Below are positions 34,906 through 43,095 of a stretch of 64,000 nt of DNA, piece after piece. Numbering within the stretch: the stretch's first letter is position 1; each line of letters starts with the position of its first letter. The notes under the pieces are model-generated. The model had not been told where the DNA came from, made no database searches, and saw only the letters and a program-made list of their open reading frames with translations. The DNA is from Marinobacterium rhizophilum (lineage in GTDB: Bacteria > Pseudomonadota > Gammaproteobacteria > Pseudomonadales > Balneatricaceae): contig NZ_CP073347.1 of the NCBI RefSeq assembly GCF_024397915.1, positions 1 to 64,000 of the forward strand, read 5' to 3'. Both the position numbers and the translations under genes were made by a program.

Positions 34906-35556
34906 TTAAGATAACTTTTTCAATGCCTCGATAATATCGTCTGGCTCTGAGCGTGTTCGGTAATCAACATCAACATAGCGCCAGGTGACAACCCCGTCCC
35001 GCCCTATGATAAATGTGGCGGGAATTGGCAATATATTACGGTTGCCGTTATTTATGGCTTCAAGGTCTAGCTGCCGATCCACTCGCATGTGTTCCAAAAG
35101 AAATTCGGGAACTTCCCATGCAACGCCATATTTCGACGCGACCTTTGCATCCTGGTCAGATAATACAAGGAAGTCCAGTTCACTCATTTCGTCTTTTGTC
35201 ATTGATCCATCAGGCATTTGTGGGCTGATGGCAACCAGTTCCGCCCCCAGCGCATGAATATCGCTCAAGCGCGCTTGCAAGGCTTTAAGTTGCAAGTTGC
35301 AGTACGGGCACCAGCTACCTCGATAAAATGTGACAACCAGGGGGCCTTTTGCCAATAGATCAACCAGCGAAACTAATTTGCCTTCTGGATCAGGCAGTTC
35401 GAATCCGGGTGCTTTTTGGTTAAGCGCAATAGCATCGCCACCTTGCTGGAAGGCTTTGGCCTGAGCAATGATGTCGTCAACGCCCTGCATGAAATCAGGC
35501 TTGGACTGGCGCATCTGTTCAACCTTGGCGCTGGTGTGTTCTTTCAAGCTTTTCAT
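34906..35556 (-). CDS. peroxiredoxin-like (AhpC/TSA family) protein
   Basis: The 216-residue protein has a thioredoxin-like fold with Arg-Gly-Ser-Trp-Cys-Pro-Tyr-Cys-Asn-Leu (Cys83, Cys86) instead of the usual single peroxidatic Cys motif. An N-terminal helical extension of about 45 residues precedes the core. A cis-Pro occurs in Ile-Pro-Ala-Thr-Phe-Ile-Ile. The CxxC site suggests thiol-disulfide exchange as well as peroxide reduction. Two TetR-type palindromes lie 167-245 bp upstream. The gene appears monocistronic. Confidence 0.85.
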   Translation of the reverse strand: MKSLKEHTSAKVEQMRQSKPDFMQGVDDIIAQAKAFQQGGDAIALNQKAPGFELPDPEGKLVSLVDLLAKGPLVVTFYRGSWCPYCNLQLKALQARLSDIHALGAELVAISPQMPDGSMTKDEMSELDFLVLSDQDAKVASKYGVAWEVPEFLLEHMRVDRQLDLEAINNGNRNILPIPATFIIGRDGVVTWRYVDVDYRTRSEPDDIIEALKKLS

Positions 35557-35722
35557 GACCTTCCTTTCCTTTTTGATTATTCAGCCGACTGACGCGGGCG
35601 AAGCAGCAGGGCAATCTCAAGCGCTAGATACCAAAGCCGTGGTGTGACTGCGCCAGCAGGTGCTTTGAGGCTTGGGGCCCTGCTCTGGTAGTGCAGGCCA
35701 AGCGTGCGCATTGATCGCTTGT

Positions 35723-35740
35723 CTTGAATGATCGTTCAAG
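35723..35740. promoter_or_regulatory. TetR-type operator, copy 1
   Basis: CTTGAATGATCGTTCAAG is palindromic at 8 of 9 pairs. A related site is centred 63 bp away, about six helical turns. Together they suggest cooperative binding of a TetR-family regulator that is not encoded next to them. Confidence 0.55.
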
Positions 35741-35787
35741 TAAGGGCTTAATCCTAGTTGCAGCCTGGCTGGCAGTCAAGCTAAAAG

Positions 35788-35801
35788 TGAACGACCGTTC
35801 A
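35788..35801. promoter_or_regulatory. TetR-type operator, copy 2
   Basis: TGAACGACCGTTCA is palindromic at 6 of 7 pairs and shares the TGAACG-type half-site with the site at 35723. It lies about 20 bp from the CreA fragment. Confidence 0.55.
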
Positions 35802-35825
35802 AGTACGCCCGGTCGGTGTGCGGCG

Positions 35826-36017
35826 TTACTGTGCCGTGCCCGTAGGTCTGTAGGCCTGGGTACCCCAGGGCGGAACCGTGGGGAGGCTGTGCTTGAAGCT
35901 GCCGGACGTTGCCTTGGTGGAGTAGGACAGGTACATCAGTGTCTGGGTGTCGGCATCGAAGATGCGGCGGATCTTCACGGTCTTGAAGAAGACGCTCTTG
36001 ACCTTATCACTGTTCAA
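35826..36017 (-). pseudogene. duplicated 3' end of creA (PF05981)
   Basis: The C-terminal ~58 codons of the CreA gene at 37347-37823 recur here with scattered substitutions: Lys-Ile-Arg-Arg-Ile-Phe-Asp-Ala-Asp-Thr-Gln-Thr and Trp-Gly-Thr-Gln-Ala-Tyr-Arg-Pro-Thr-Gly-Thr-Ala-Gln. Signal peptide and N-terminal two-thirds are missing. Similarity at DNA level runs from about 35819 to 36000. Orientation is the same as the parent and the doxX-pirin pair lies between. Confidence 0.85.
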
Positions 36018-36138
36018 ATTTCCTGATCCTTTGCCTCAAAATGTTCCGGTTTTTTGCGCCTCTGGCGGTGCCTATAGTGGTTCCATCACAAAGGGCAGCA
36101 GCGTGCGGCCCTGAACTATTGAACCCGAGGAGGGCGAC

Positions 36139-36579
36139 ATGAGCCTGATCAACCGCATTATCAATCCTGGTACTCACTGGTCCGGGCTGGCGCTGCGTCT
36201 GCCGCTGGGCATCCTGTTCGTGGCCCATGGTGCCCAGAAACTGTTTGGCTGGTTTGGTGGCTATGGCCTGGAGGGCACCGGGCAGTGGATGGCATCCATT
36301 GGCCTGGAACCGGGTTTCCTGATGGCGCTGCTGGCAGGCAGTGCCGAGTTCTTTGGGGGTGTGGCGCTGATCCTGGGACTGCTCACCCGCCCGGCGGCGC
36401 TGGTGCTGGCGCTGACCATGCTGGTGGCGATTTTCTCGGTGCATATCGGCAACGGGCTCTTTATGAGCAACAACGGTTACGAGTTTGGTCTGGCATTGCT
36501 GGCGGGCACGGTGGCACTGCTGTTGTCCGGTGCGGGTCGCCTCAGCCTGGATGCAGCCATCGGCAATCGATTCGAATAA
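36139..36579 (+). CDS. DoxX-family membrane protein
   Basis: The 146-residue protein has four membrane helices and the DoxX pattern Ala-His-Gly-Ala-Gln-Lys-Leu-Phe-Gly-Trp-Phe-Gly-Gly near residue 32. Family members are associated with thiol/redox stress and quinone-linked reactions, but the activity is unclear. GAGGAGG lies about 8 bp before the ATG. It is 10 bp upstream of the pirin gene, a common pairing. Confidence 0.88.
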   Translation: MSLINRIINPGTHWSGLALRLPLGILFVAHGAQKLFGWFGGYGLEGTGQWMASIGLEPGFLMALLAGSAEFFGGVALILGLLTRPAALVLALTMLVAIFSVHIGNGLFMSNNGYEFGLALLAGTVALLLSGAGRLSLDAAIGNRFE

Positions 36580-36589
36580 GGAGACCGGC

Positions 36590-37282
36590 ATGATCAGGGT
36601 ACGTGCAAGCGAGGCCCGTGGGCGGGGCAATCACGGCTGGCTCGACAGCCGCCACAGTTTTTCCTTTGCCGACTATTACGACCCAAAGCACATGGGCTTT
36701 TCGGCGCTGCGGGTGATCAACGAAGACCAGGTGGCGCCGGGGGCGGGTTTTGGCAGCCACGGCCACCGGGACATGGAAATCATCAGCTATGTGCTCGATG
36801 GCGTCATTGCCCACCAGGACAGCGAGGGCAACGTGCAGCAGCTGCCCGCCGGCGAGTTCCAGCTGATGTCCGCCGGCCGCGGCATTCGTCACAGCGAGTT
36901 CAACGCCTCGGAGTCCAGAGGCCTGCGCTTCCTGCAGATCTGGATCGAGCCCGATCAGCTTGGCGGCAAGCCCGGTTACCAGCAAAAGGACTTTGGCCGG
37001 GCCAATGGCCTGACCCTGGTGCTCAGCCCGGATGGCGAAGCGGGCAGCCTGAGGCTGCGCCAGGATGCGAAGCTGTACCAGCTACTGCTGGATGCGGATC
37101 AGCCGCTGACCCATGCAACGGCGCCCGGGCGACGCCAGTATGTCCACCTGATCCGGGGCGAGCTGAGGATCGGCAATACGCCGCTCAAGCCCGGCGATGG
37201 CGCCATGATTGAGCACCTGGCGCAGCTGGCGTTCCAGGCCGGAGCCCAGCCGGTGCAGGCGTTGCTGTTCGATCTGCCCTGA
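36590..37282 (+). CDS. pirin-family protein
   Basis: The 230-residue bicupin starts at ATG 36590 with AAGGAG 7 bp upstream. The N-terminal cupin has the iron ligands in Gly-Ser-His-Gly-His-Arg-Asp-Met-Glu-Ile and His in Gly-Ile-Arg-His-Ser-Glu. Bacterial pirins of this type (YhhW) can show quercetinase activity or bind partner enzymes. It forms an operon with doxX. The duplicated CreA sequences lie on both sides of this operon. Confidence 0.9.
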   Translation: MIRVRASEARGRGNHGWLDSRHSFSFADYYDPKHMGFSALRVINEDQVAPGAGFGSHGHRDMEIISYVLDGVIAHQDSEGNVQQLPAGEFQLMSAGRGIRHSEFNASESRGLRFLQIWIEPDQLGGKPGYQQKDFGRANGLTLVLSPDGEAGSLRLRQDAKLYQLLLDADQPLTHATAPGRRQYVHLIRGELRIGNTPLKPGDGAMIEHLAQLAFQAGAQPVQALLFDLP

Positions 37283-37346
37283 GTCGGGCGCAGCTGGCTC
37301 CGTCCACAAACACCGGCCCGGTTCAAGACCCTGCCGGTGTGCTTCG

Positions 37347-37823
37347 TTACTGCGCCGTGCCCGTGGGTCTGTAGGCCTGGGTGCCCCAGAGCGGCACGGT
37401 GGAGAGGCTGTGCTTGAAGCTGCCGGAGGTTTCCTTGGTGGAGTAGGACAGGTACATCAGCGTCTGGGTGTCGGCATCGAAGATGCGGCGGATCTTCATG
37501 GTCTTGAAAAAGATGCTCTTGGACTTCTTGAACACGATATCGCCATCGGGGGACCTGTCGATGGCGGCGATCATCGCCGCGGTGATCTCGCCGGTCTGGC
37601 GGCAGGCAATGGAGGAGTCGCTGGGGTCGGAGAAATCCAGGTTGGCTTCGATACTGGCGACATGACAGGTGACGCCGGGAATCAGCGGGTCGGTCAGGAC
37701 ATTGAGCTTGATGTCCTTGGTGGTCAGCAGGCCCAGGGATACATCGCCCACCTCGTTGTCCGAGCAGCCCGTTATCAGTAAAGACAGGGCGGCAACGCCC
37801 AGTGCCCAGGTTCGTTTTCTCAT
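37347..37823 (-). CDS. creA: CreA-family lipoprotein
   Basis: From ATG 37823 the protein has 158 residues with a lipoprotein signal ending Leu-Leu-Ile-Thr-Gly-Cys. The CreA (PF05981) domain follows: Gly-Val-Thr-Cys-His near residue 55, Ser-Ile-Ala-Cys-Arg-Gln-Thr-Gly and the Phe-Lys-Thr-Met-Lys-Ile-Arg-Arg segment. The family function is unknown. CreA proteins are usually periplasmic, so a lipobox is notable. This CreA is unrelated to creatinase. The 3' third is duplicated at 35826-36017. Confidence 0.88.
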   Translation of the reverse strand: MRKRTWALGVAALSLLITGCSDNEVGDVSLGLLTTKDIKLNVLTDPLIPGVTCHVASIEANLDFSDPSDSSIACRQTGEITAAMIAAIDRSPDGDIVFKKSKSIFFKTMKIRRIFDADTQTLMYLSYSTKETSGSFKHSLSTVPLWGTQAYRPTGTAQ

Positions 37824-37969
37824 CTGCAGAATACCTTGCAGGGCACAGTGCCCCGCGGCCATCGATCGGAAATGGCCAGTATTGCAGATGTGCTCCGATG
37901 AATACATGGCACCGGGGTTCGCACAGGCGGATCGTGACCGGCATGACGCTGCCGACTCCGGACTACTAT

Positions 37970-37989
37970 GTAGTTAGCGTTTTAACTAC
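37970..37989. promoter_or_regulatory. palindrome upstream of gltA
   Basis: GTAGTTA and TAACTAC are separated by 6 bp and end 16 bp before the gltA start, so a bound repressor would block translation initiation or early transcription. No cognate regulator is adjacent. The half-site resembles TTAACTA of the trpB/tetR palindrome (44344-44364). Confidence 0.45.
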
Positions 37990-38005
37990 GTTCAGGAGCA
38001 TACCC

Positions 38006-39283
38006 ATGGCTGACAAGAAAGCACGACTGTTTGTCGACGGCATTGACGACCCTATCGAGCTGCCGGTCTATTGCGGTACTGAAGGGCCGGATGTGATTGA
38101 TGTACGCCCGCTGAGCGGCAAGGGCTTGTTTACCTATGATCCGGGGTTTGTCTCTACCGCGGCCTGTGAGTCGAAGATCACCTATATCGACGGCGACAAG
38201 GGTGTGCTGCTGCACCGGGGTTACCCGATCGAACAGCTGGCGGAGAAATCCGACTACCTGGAGGTCTGTTACCTGTTGCTCAACGGCGAACTGCCGAGCG
38301 TGGAGCAGAAACAGCAGTTTGTCGATATCGTCATGAACCACACCATGGTGCACGAGCAGATCACTTACTTCTTTCGGGGTTTTCGTCGCGATGCGCATCC
38401 GATGGCGATCATGGTGGCCTGTGTCGGCGCGCTGTCGGCCTTCTACCACGACTCGCTGGACATCAATGATCCCCATCACCGCGAGGTCTGCGCTTTCCGG
38501 CTTATCGCGAAAATGCCGACCCTGGCGGCCATGTGCTACAAGTACTCGATCGGTCAGCCCTTCATGTATCCGCGCAACGACCTGGGCTATGCCGACAACT
38601 TTCTGCGCATGATGTTTGGCACACCCTGCCAGGAGTACTGCTCCAACCCGGTGCTGGCAAAGGCGATGGACCTGATTTTCCTGCTGCACGCGGACCACGA
38701 ACAGAATGCCTCGACTTCCACCGTGCGCCTGGCGGGGTCCTCCGGCGCGAATCCGTTCGCCTGCATCGCATCCGGCATCGCCGCACTCTGGGGCCCGGCC
38801 CATGGCGGGGCCAACGAAGCCGTGCTGGCCATGCTGCAGGAAATTGGCGACGAGTCCCGTATCGATGAATTTATCCAGCGCGCCAAGGACCCGGACGATG
38901 CCTTCCGCCTGATGGGGTTCGGCCACCGCGTTTATCACAACTTCGACCCCAGGGCCAAGGTGCTGAAGCTAGCCTGTGACCAGGTACTGCGGGAGCTTGG
39001 CATCGAAAACGACCCCTTGCTGAAGATCGCTACCCGGCTGGAGCAGATAGCGCTCAAGGATGATTACTTCATCAAGCGCAAGCTGTACCCGAACGTTGAT
39101 TTCTATTCCGGCATCATCATGAAAGCCATCGGCATTCCGACCAGCATGTTCACGGTCATCTTTGCGCTGGCGCGCACGATCGGCTGGATTTCACACTGGA
39201 GCGAATTCCACAGCAGCCCCAACCGCATTGGTCGACCGCGCCAGCTGTACAGCGGGGAGCGCAGGCGCGACTACCCGGGCTAA
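38006..39283 (+). CDS. gltA: citrate synthase
   Basis: From ATG 38006 (AGGAG 7 bp upstream) the protein has 425 residues, the hexameric Gram-negative type. Catalytic His residues lie in Leu-His-Ala-Asp-His-Glu-Gln and Gly-Pro-Ala-His-Gly-Gly-Ala-Asn; the catalytic Asp is in Asn-Val-Asp-Phe-Tyr-Ser-Gly. It condenses acetyl-CoA and oxaloacetate. In pseudomonads gltA usually lies next to sdh/suc genes; here it stands alone between CreA and CcoG genes. Whether it is the only copy cannot be told. Confidence 0.96.
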   Translation: MADKKARLFVDGIDDPIELPVYCGTEGPDVIDVRPLSGKGLFTYDPGFVSTAACESKITYIDGDKGVLLHRGYPIEQLAEKSDYLEVCYLLLNGELPSVEQKQQFVDIVMNHTMVHEQITYFFRGFRRDAHPMAIMVACVGALSAFYHDSLDINDPHHREVCAFRLIAKMPTLAAMCYKYSIGQPFMYPRNDLGYADNFLRMMFGTPCQEYCSNPVLAKAMDLIFLLHADHEQNASTSTVRLAGSSGANPFACIASGIAALWGPAHGGANEAVLAMLQEIGDESRIDEFIQRAKDPDDAFRLMGFGHRVYHNFDPRAKVLKLACDQVLRELGIENDPLLKIATRLEQIALKDDYFIKRKLYPNVDFYSGIIMKAIGIPTSMFTVIFALARTIGWISHWSEFHSSPNRIGRPRQLYSGERRRDYPG

Positions 39284-39286
39284 GCG

Positions 39287-39301
39287 CTTTAGTTGCTAAA
39301 G
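39287..39301. terminator. hairpin between convergent gltA and ccoG
   Basis: CTTTAG-TTG-CTAAAG spans the 12-bp gap and part of both gene ends. The stem is short, and only a weak bidirectional terminator role is possible. Confidence 0.35.
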
Positions 39302-40669
39302 GGCGCGGGTCAAAAAGGTGGTCTCCTGGGAGGCACTCACGCCCTGACCCTCGAAGCTGAACAGCAGCCGGGTGCGTGACGCCGCTATATCACGGCCGCA
39401 GACGCGGTACGGCAGCCAGACCGCGTTGTTCTCGGCCAGGTCAATGCGGGCCGGGCCGAACAGCTCGAATTCGCCCGGGCCCTGTACCGCCAGTGCGATC
39501 AATGACTGTCCCTTGGCAAAACCCTCCACCTTGATGCGATAGCTGTTGCAGACCCTGTGCTCGTCCAGCTGGGTGAACAGGCTGCCACGGTCACGGCGTA
39601 TGTCGACCAGCAGGTCGGTGGTGCCGGTGAAACCCCAGCCGACGGCCGTGATGGAGCCCAGCAGCACGGCGCCGTAACAGGCCAGTAGCGGCCGCCTGAG
39701 CGGCGAGGGCTGGCCGGCCAGTTGCGCCTGGGAGGCAAAACGCACCAGGCCCCGCGGTCGCTTGAGCGTATCCATGACTTCATCACAGGCATCGATACAG
39801 GCGGCGCAGTCGATACAGGCGGCCTGCAGGCCGTCGCGGATGTCGATGCCGGTCGGGCAGACCTGGACACAGAGGCCGCAATCGACGCAATCACCACTGT
39901 CGGCCCCGGCATTGCGGCGCTGGGCACGGGGTTCGCCGCGGCTCGCATCATAGCTGACCGTGCGGGTGTCCTGGTCAAACATCACGCCCTGAAAGCGGGA
40001 GTACGGGCAGGCATGCAGGCAGATCTTCTCGCGTACCAGGCCGGCATTGGCGTAGGTCAGCGCGGCCATGATCAGCAGCCAACCCCAGAGTGCCGGTGAC
40101 ATGTCCCAGTGCATGGCACTGGCCAGGATCTCGCGAACGGGTACGAAGTAGCCGGTAAAGGTGACGGCGGTGGCGGTGGCAAGCAATAGCCAGAGCCCGT
40201 GCTTGGTGATGCGCCGCAGCAGGCGGGAAAGTCCCATGGGCTGGCTGTCCTTGCGGGCGCGCACATTGGCCCGGCCTTCGGTGAGCTGCTCGATGCGGAT
40301 AAAAAGCCAGGTCCAGATACTCTGCGGGCAGGCAAAACCGCACCAGACGCGGCCCCAGGCCACGGCGAGGAAAAACAGCAGGCTGGCGCCGACAATCATC
40401 AGGCCGGCCAGCAATGGCAGGTCGTGCCAGGACAGCGCCTTGCCAAACAGAATAATGCGGTGCTGTTCGAAGGAAAACAGCAGCCAGGGCTGGCCGTCGA
40501 CCTGCACCCACACCAGGCCGAAGAAGAGCGCGATCAGCGGCCAGGTACTGAGCCTACGCCAGTTCTGAAACCGGCCCTCGGTGAGGCGCACGTGAAACTT
40601 GCCGTCCTGGGCAAAGGGCGGTGTGCAGTCTTGTACAACGGCGATTTTTTCCATGGCTGGCGTCCGCAT
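39296..40669 (-). CDS. ccoG: cytochrome c oxidase accessory protein CcoG
   Basis: The 457-residue membrane ferredoxin of the CcoG/FixG/RdxA family has five membrane helices, Cys-Gly-Phe-Ala-Cys-Pro-Gln near residue 112 and two 4Fe-4S motifs (Cys-Val-Asp-Cys-Gly-Leu-Cys and Cys-Ile-Asp-Cys-Ala-Ala-Cys). A C-terminal Ig-like domain follows. It reduces copper for cbb3 oxidase assembly. ATG 40669 or ATG 40654 could be the start; neither has a good ribosome binding site. No ccoNOPQ or ccoHIS genes are nearby, so this copy is separated from its usual cluster. Confidence 0.93.
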   Translation of the reverse strand: MRTPAMEKIAVVQDCTPPFAQDGKFHVRLTEGRFQNWRRLSTWPLIALFFGLVWVQVDGQPWLLFSFEQHRIILFGKALSWHDLPLLAGLMIVGASLLFFLAVAWGRVWCGFACPQSIWTWLFIRIEQLTEGRANVRARKDSQPMGLSRLLRRITKHGLWLLLATATAVTFTGYFVPVREILASAMHWDMSPALWGWLLIMAALTYANAGLVREKICLHACPYSRFQGVMFDQDTRTVSYDASRGEPRAQRRNAGADSGDCVDCGLCVQVCPTGIDIRDGLQAACIDCAACIDACDEVMDTLKRPRGLVRFASQAQLAGQPSPLRRPLLACYGAVLLGSITAVGWGFTGTTDLLVDIRRDRGSLFTQLDEHRVCNSYRIKVEGFAKGQSLIALAVQGPGEFELFGPARIDLAENNAVWLPYRVCGRDIAASRTRLLFSFEGQGVSASQETTFLTRAL

Positions 40670-40808
40670 ATTTCGAATGGGCTGCAGATTACCCTTGTGT
40701 ATTGAATAGGATCAGGTATAAAAAAATTAAATTTAATGGGTACAGATTGGGGTCTCGTCCACCGGGCTGATTTTTTGTATCGGCATGGGGCGTAAAGGAG
40801 AGGTGCAG

Positions 40809-42218
40809 GTGATCCAGACGGAGTATCGCTACCAGCAGCTGGAAAACTGGCTGCTGCAGGCCATTGCCGAGCAGCGCTGGCGTCTGGGCGAGAGGCTGCC
40901 ATCGATCCGTGCCCTCTGCGAGCAGCAGGGGGTGTCGAAGGCGACGGTGCAGCACGCGCTGCAGCGCCTCGAAGCCCAGGGGCTTGTCGAGGCGCGGCCC
41001 AAGGCCGGCTACTTTGTGGCGCTGCAGCCCCGTGCGGCCAGGGCGCCGCGTAACCTGGCCCGCATCGAGGCACCGCGCCCGGTGACGGTGAGCGAGCTGT
41101 TTCTGGATATCATGCGTCGTGGCGCTGCCTTTGACCTGCTGCCGGATCTGCATGCCGGCGATCTGCCGCCGGGCATAGTGGCGCTGAACCGTGCCATTGG
41201 CCGTGCGCTGCGCCGCCAGAAGGGCGACGATCATCAGTATTATGATGCGCCGGCCGGTGAAATGGCGCTGCGCGAACAGCTGGCGCTGCACGGTGCCCGG
41301 CGCGGCTGGCAGGTGCAGCCCGAGCAGCTTTGCGTCACGTCGGGGTGCCAGCATGCGCTCTTTCTGGCGCTCATGGCCTGCTGTCGCAAAGGCGACGTGG
41401 TGGCGGTGGAGTCACCGGGGTTTTATGGCGTGCTGCAGCTGCTCGAACAGCTGGAGCTGCAGGTCATCGAGGTGCCGACGTCCAGTGAGACCGGGCTCGA
41501 TATCGATGCCCTGGAGCGGGTACTGCAACGCTGGGATATCAGGGCCTGCGTGGTATCGCCTGCCTTTGCGACGCCCAGCGGTGCGCTGATGCCGCCGGCG
41601 GCGCGCCAGCGCCTGCTGGCGCTGGCCGAACAGTTCGATCTGGCGATTATCGAGGACGATATCTATGCCGATACAGCCTTTGTGCAGGTGCCCGACCCGC
41701 TCAAGGCGCTGGATACAGGCGAGCGGGTGATTCTGTGCAGCTCCTTTTCCAAGGCGCTGTCGCGGGATCTGCGCCTGGGCTGGATCGCAGGGGGCCGCTG
41801 GCACGAACGCATCCTGCACCTCAAGCTGGTCACGCAGCTGGCCAGCAGCCGCTACCTGCAGCGGGGTGTTGCCGAGTTTATGGCGGACGGTAGTTTTGCC
41901 GCACACCTGCGCCGGCAACGTAGTGAACTGCGCAGCCGGCGGGACCGGCTGATTGCATCCCTGCACGACTGGCCCGGCGAGATCCGTGTCAGTACGCCCC
42001 AGGGTGGCCTGGCGGTCTGGCTTGAGCTGCCGGAGCCGGCCGATACGCTTGGCGCCTACCCGCGGGCGCTGGAGCAGGGCCTGGTAATCACGCCGGGCCC
42101 GCTGTTCTCGGTGTCAGGGCAGTTCCGCAACTGCCTGCGCATCAGCTTTGCCCATCCCTGGGACGGGCGGCGTATCGAAGCGCTCAATCGCCTGCCCGAA
42201 TTGCTGCTGCCCTCGTAG
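40809..42218 (+). CDS. MocR-type GntR regulator with aminotransferase domain
   Basis: A GntR winged helix-turn-helix (about residues 15-70, Arg-Leu-Pro-Ser-Ile-Arg-Ala-Leu) is joined to a class-I aminotransferase-like domain. The PLP lysine sits in Ser-Ser-Phe-Ser-Lys-Ala-Leu-Ser. GTG 40809 is preferred because AAGGAG lies 8 bp before it; ATG 40785 is possible. MocR proteins sense PLP or an amine ligand and act on adjacent genes. Here it is divergent from ccoG and convergent with trpA, so its target is not obvious. Confidence 0.88.
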   Translation: MIQTEYRYQQLENWLLQAIAEQRWRLGERLPSIRALCEQQGVSKATVQHALQRLEAQGLVEARPKAGYFVALQPRAARAPRNLARIEAPRPVTVSELFLDIMRRGAAFDLLPDLHAGDLPPGIVALNRAIGRALRRQKGDDHQYYDAPAGEMALREQLALHGARRGWQVQPEQLCVTSGCQHALFLALMACCRKGDVVAVESPGFYGVLQLLEQLELQVIEVPTSSETGLDIDALERVLQRWDIRACVVSPAFATPSGALMPPAARQRLLALAEQFDLAIIEDDIYADTAFVQVPDPLKALDTGERVILCSSFSKALSRDLRLGWIAGGRWHERILHLKLVTQLASSRYLQRGVAEFMADGSFAAHLRRQRSELRSRRDRLIASLHDWPGEIRVSTPQGGLAVWLELPEPADTLGAYPRALEQGLVITPGPLFSVSGQFRNCLRISFAHPWDGRRIEALNRLPELLLPS

Positions 42219-42252
42219 CTGCTGCACGCCCTCGCTGGCAGCAATCGGCGCC

Positions 42253-43095
42253 TCAGCTGCGCAGGGAACGGACCAGCGCAACGACGGCCGCGGCGCCCCC
42301 CTGGTTAAAGACATCCAGCAGGCCCGAGCCCACTACGGCGGTATCGGCCTGACCGTGCAAGGCCTGCACCTGGGCGCCGGTTCTGATGCCAAAGCCGACC
42401 GCAAGGGGCAGGGCGGTGTTGGCGCGGATCGCGGCGAGGTAGTCCTCCAGTGGCAACATTGGGCTCTGTTCCGGGTGCTGACTTCGGGCGTTGTTGCCAC
42501 CGGTTACGCCTCGCCGGCTGACGCAGTAGAGCATGCCGCTGGCCGCAGAGCAGATCTGCTGCATGCGGGCCGCGGGCGTTTCCGGTGTGAGCATCCAGAC
42601 GGGTTCGATCCTGGCTTGCATGCAACTGTGGCGAAATTCATCGGCCAGCTCCAGTGGCAGGTCGGGGATGATAAAACCGGCGATACCGGCCGCCGCTGCA
42701 TCGGTGGGCAGGCGCTCCAGACCGTAGCGATACAGCGGGTTGAGGTAACTCATCAGCAGGATGCGGCTGGCCGGGAAGTCATGCGCGAGCTGGGCAATAT
42801 CCTCCAGGCAGCGCGCCAGTGTGGGCCGCTGGGTCAGCGCCTGGTGACAGGCATGCAGGATCGAGGGGCCATCGGCCGACGGATCCGTGAAGGGGAACTG
42901 CACTTCCAGCAGTTCGACCCCCTCAGCCAGCAGGTCGCGCATCAGTGCCAGGCTCTCGTCGATTGAGGGGTAACCGTACACGACGTGGGTCATCAGCAGG
43001 ATGGGCTTGTCTTTACGCTGCTGCTCGATAAATGTCTGAAGCGGGCTCATGCCTGTGCGACTCATTCCTTTACTGCTTATGCCTGTACTGTTCAT
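42253..43095 (-). CDS. trpA: tryptophan synthase alpha chain
   Basis: The 280-residue TIM barrel has the catalytic Glu in Leu-Leu-Glu-Val-Gln-Phe-Pro-Phe-Thr-Asp-Pro and the catalytic Asp in the same motif (Ser-Ala-Asp-Gly-Pro). Tyr-Cys-Val-Ser-Arg-Arg-Gly-Val-Thr-Gly follows. It cleaves indole-3-glycerol phosphate and channels indole to TrpB. Its start overlaps the trpB stop (ATGA at 43092-43095). The N-terminus is about 15 residues longer than usual with possible later Met starts at residues 11 and 16. Confidence 0.92.
   Translation of the reverse strand: MNSTGISSKGMSRTGMSPLQTFIEQQRKDKPILLMTHVVYGYPSIDESLALMRDLLAEGVELLEVQFPFTDPSADGPSILHACHQALTQRPTLARCLEDIAQLAHDFPASRILLMSYLNPLYRYGLERLPTDAAAAGIAGFIIPDLPLELADEFRHSCMQARIEPVWMLTPETPAARMQQICSAASGMLYCVSRRGVTGGNNARSQHPEQSPMLPLEDYLAAIRANTALPLAVGFGIRTGAQVQALHGQADTAVVGSGLLDVFNQGGAAAVVALVRSLRS

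Larger units (their letters stand above)
35557..36138. other. 582-bp divergent region with operators and CreA fragment
   Basis: The region separates the peroxiredoxin-like gene from doxX. It contains two TGAAC-type palindromes (35723-35740, 35788-35801) and the 3' fragment of a CreA gene (35826-36017). No other gene is visible. Confidence 0.55.
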
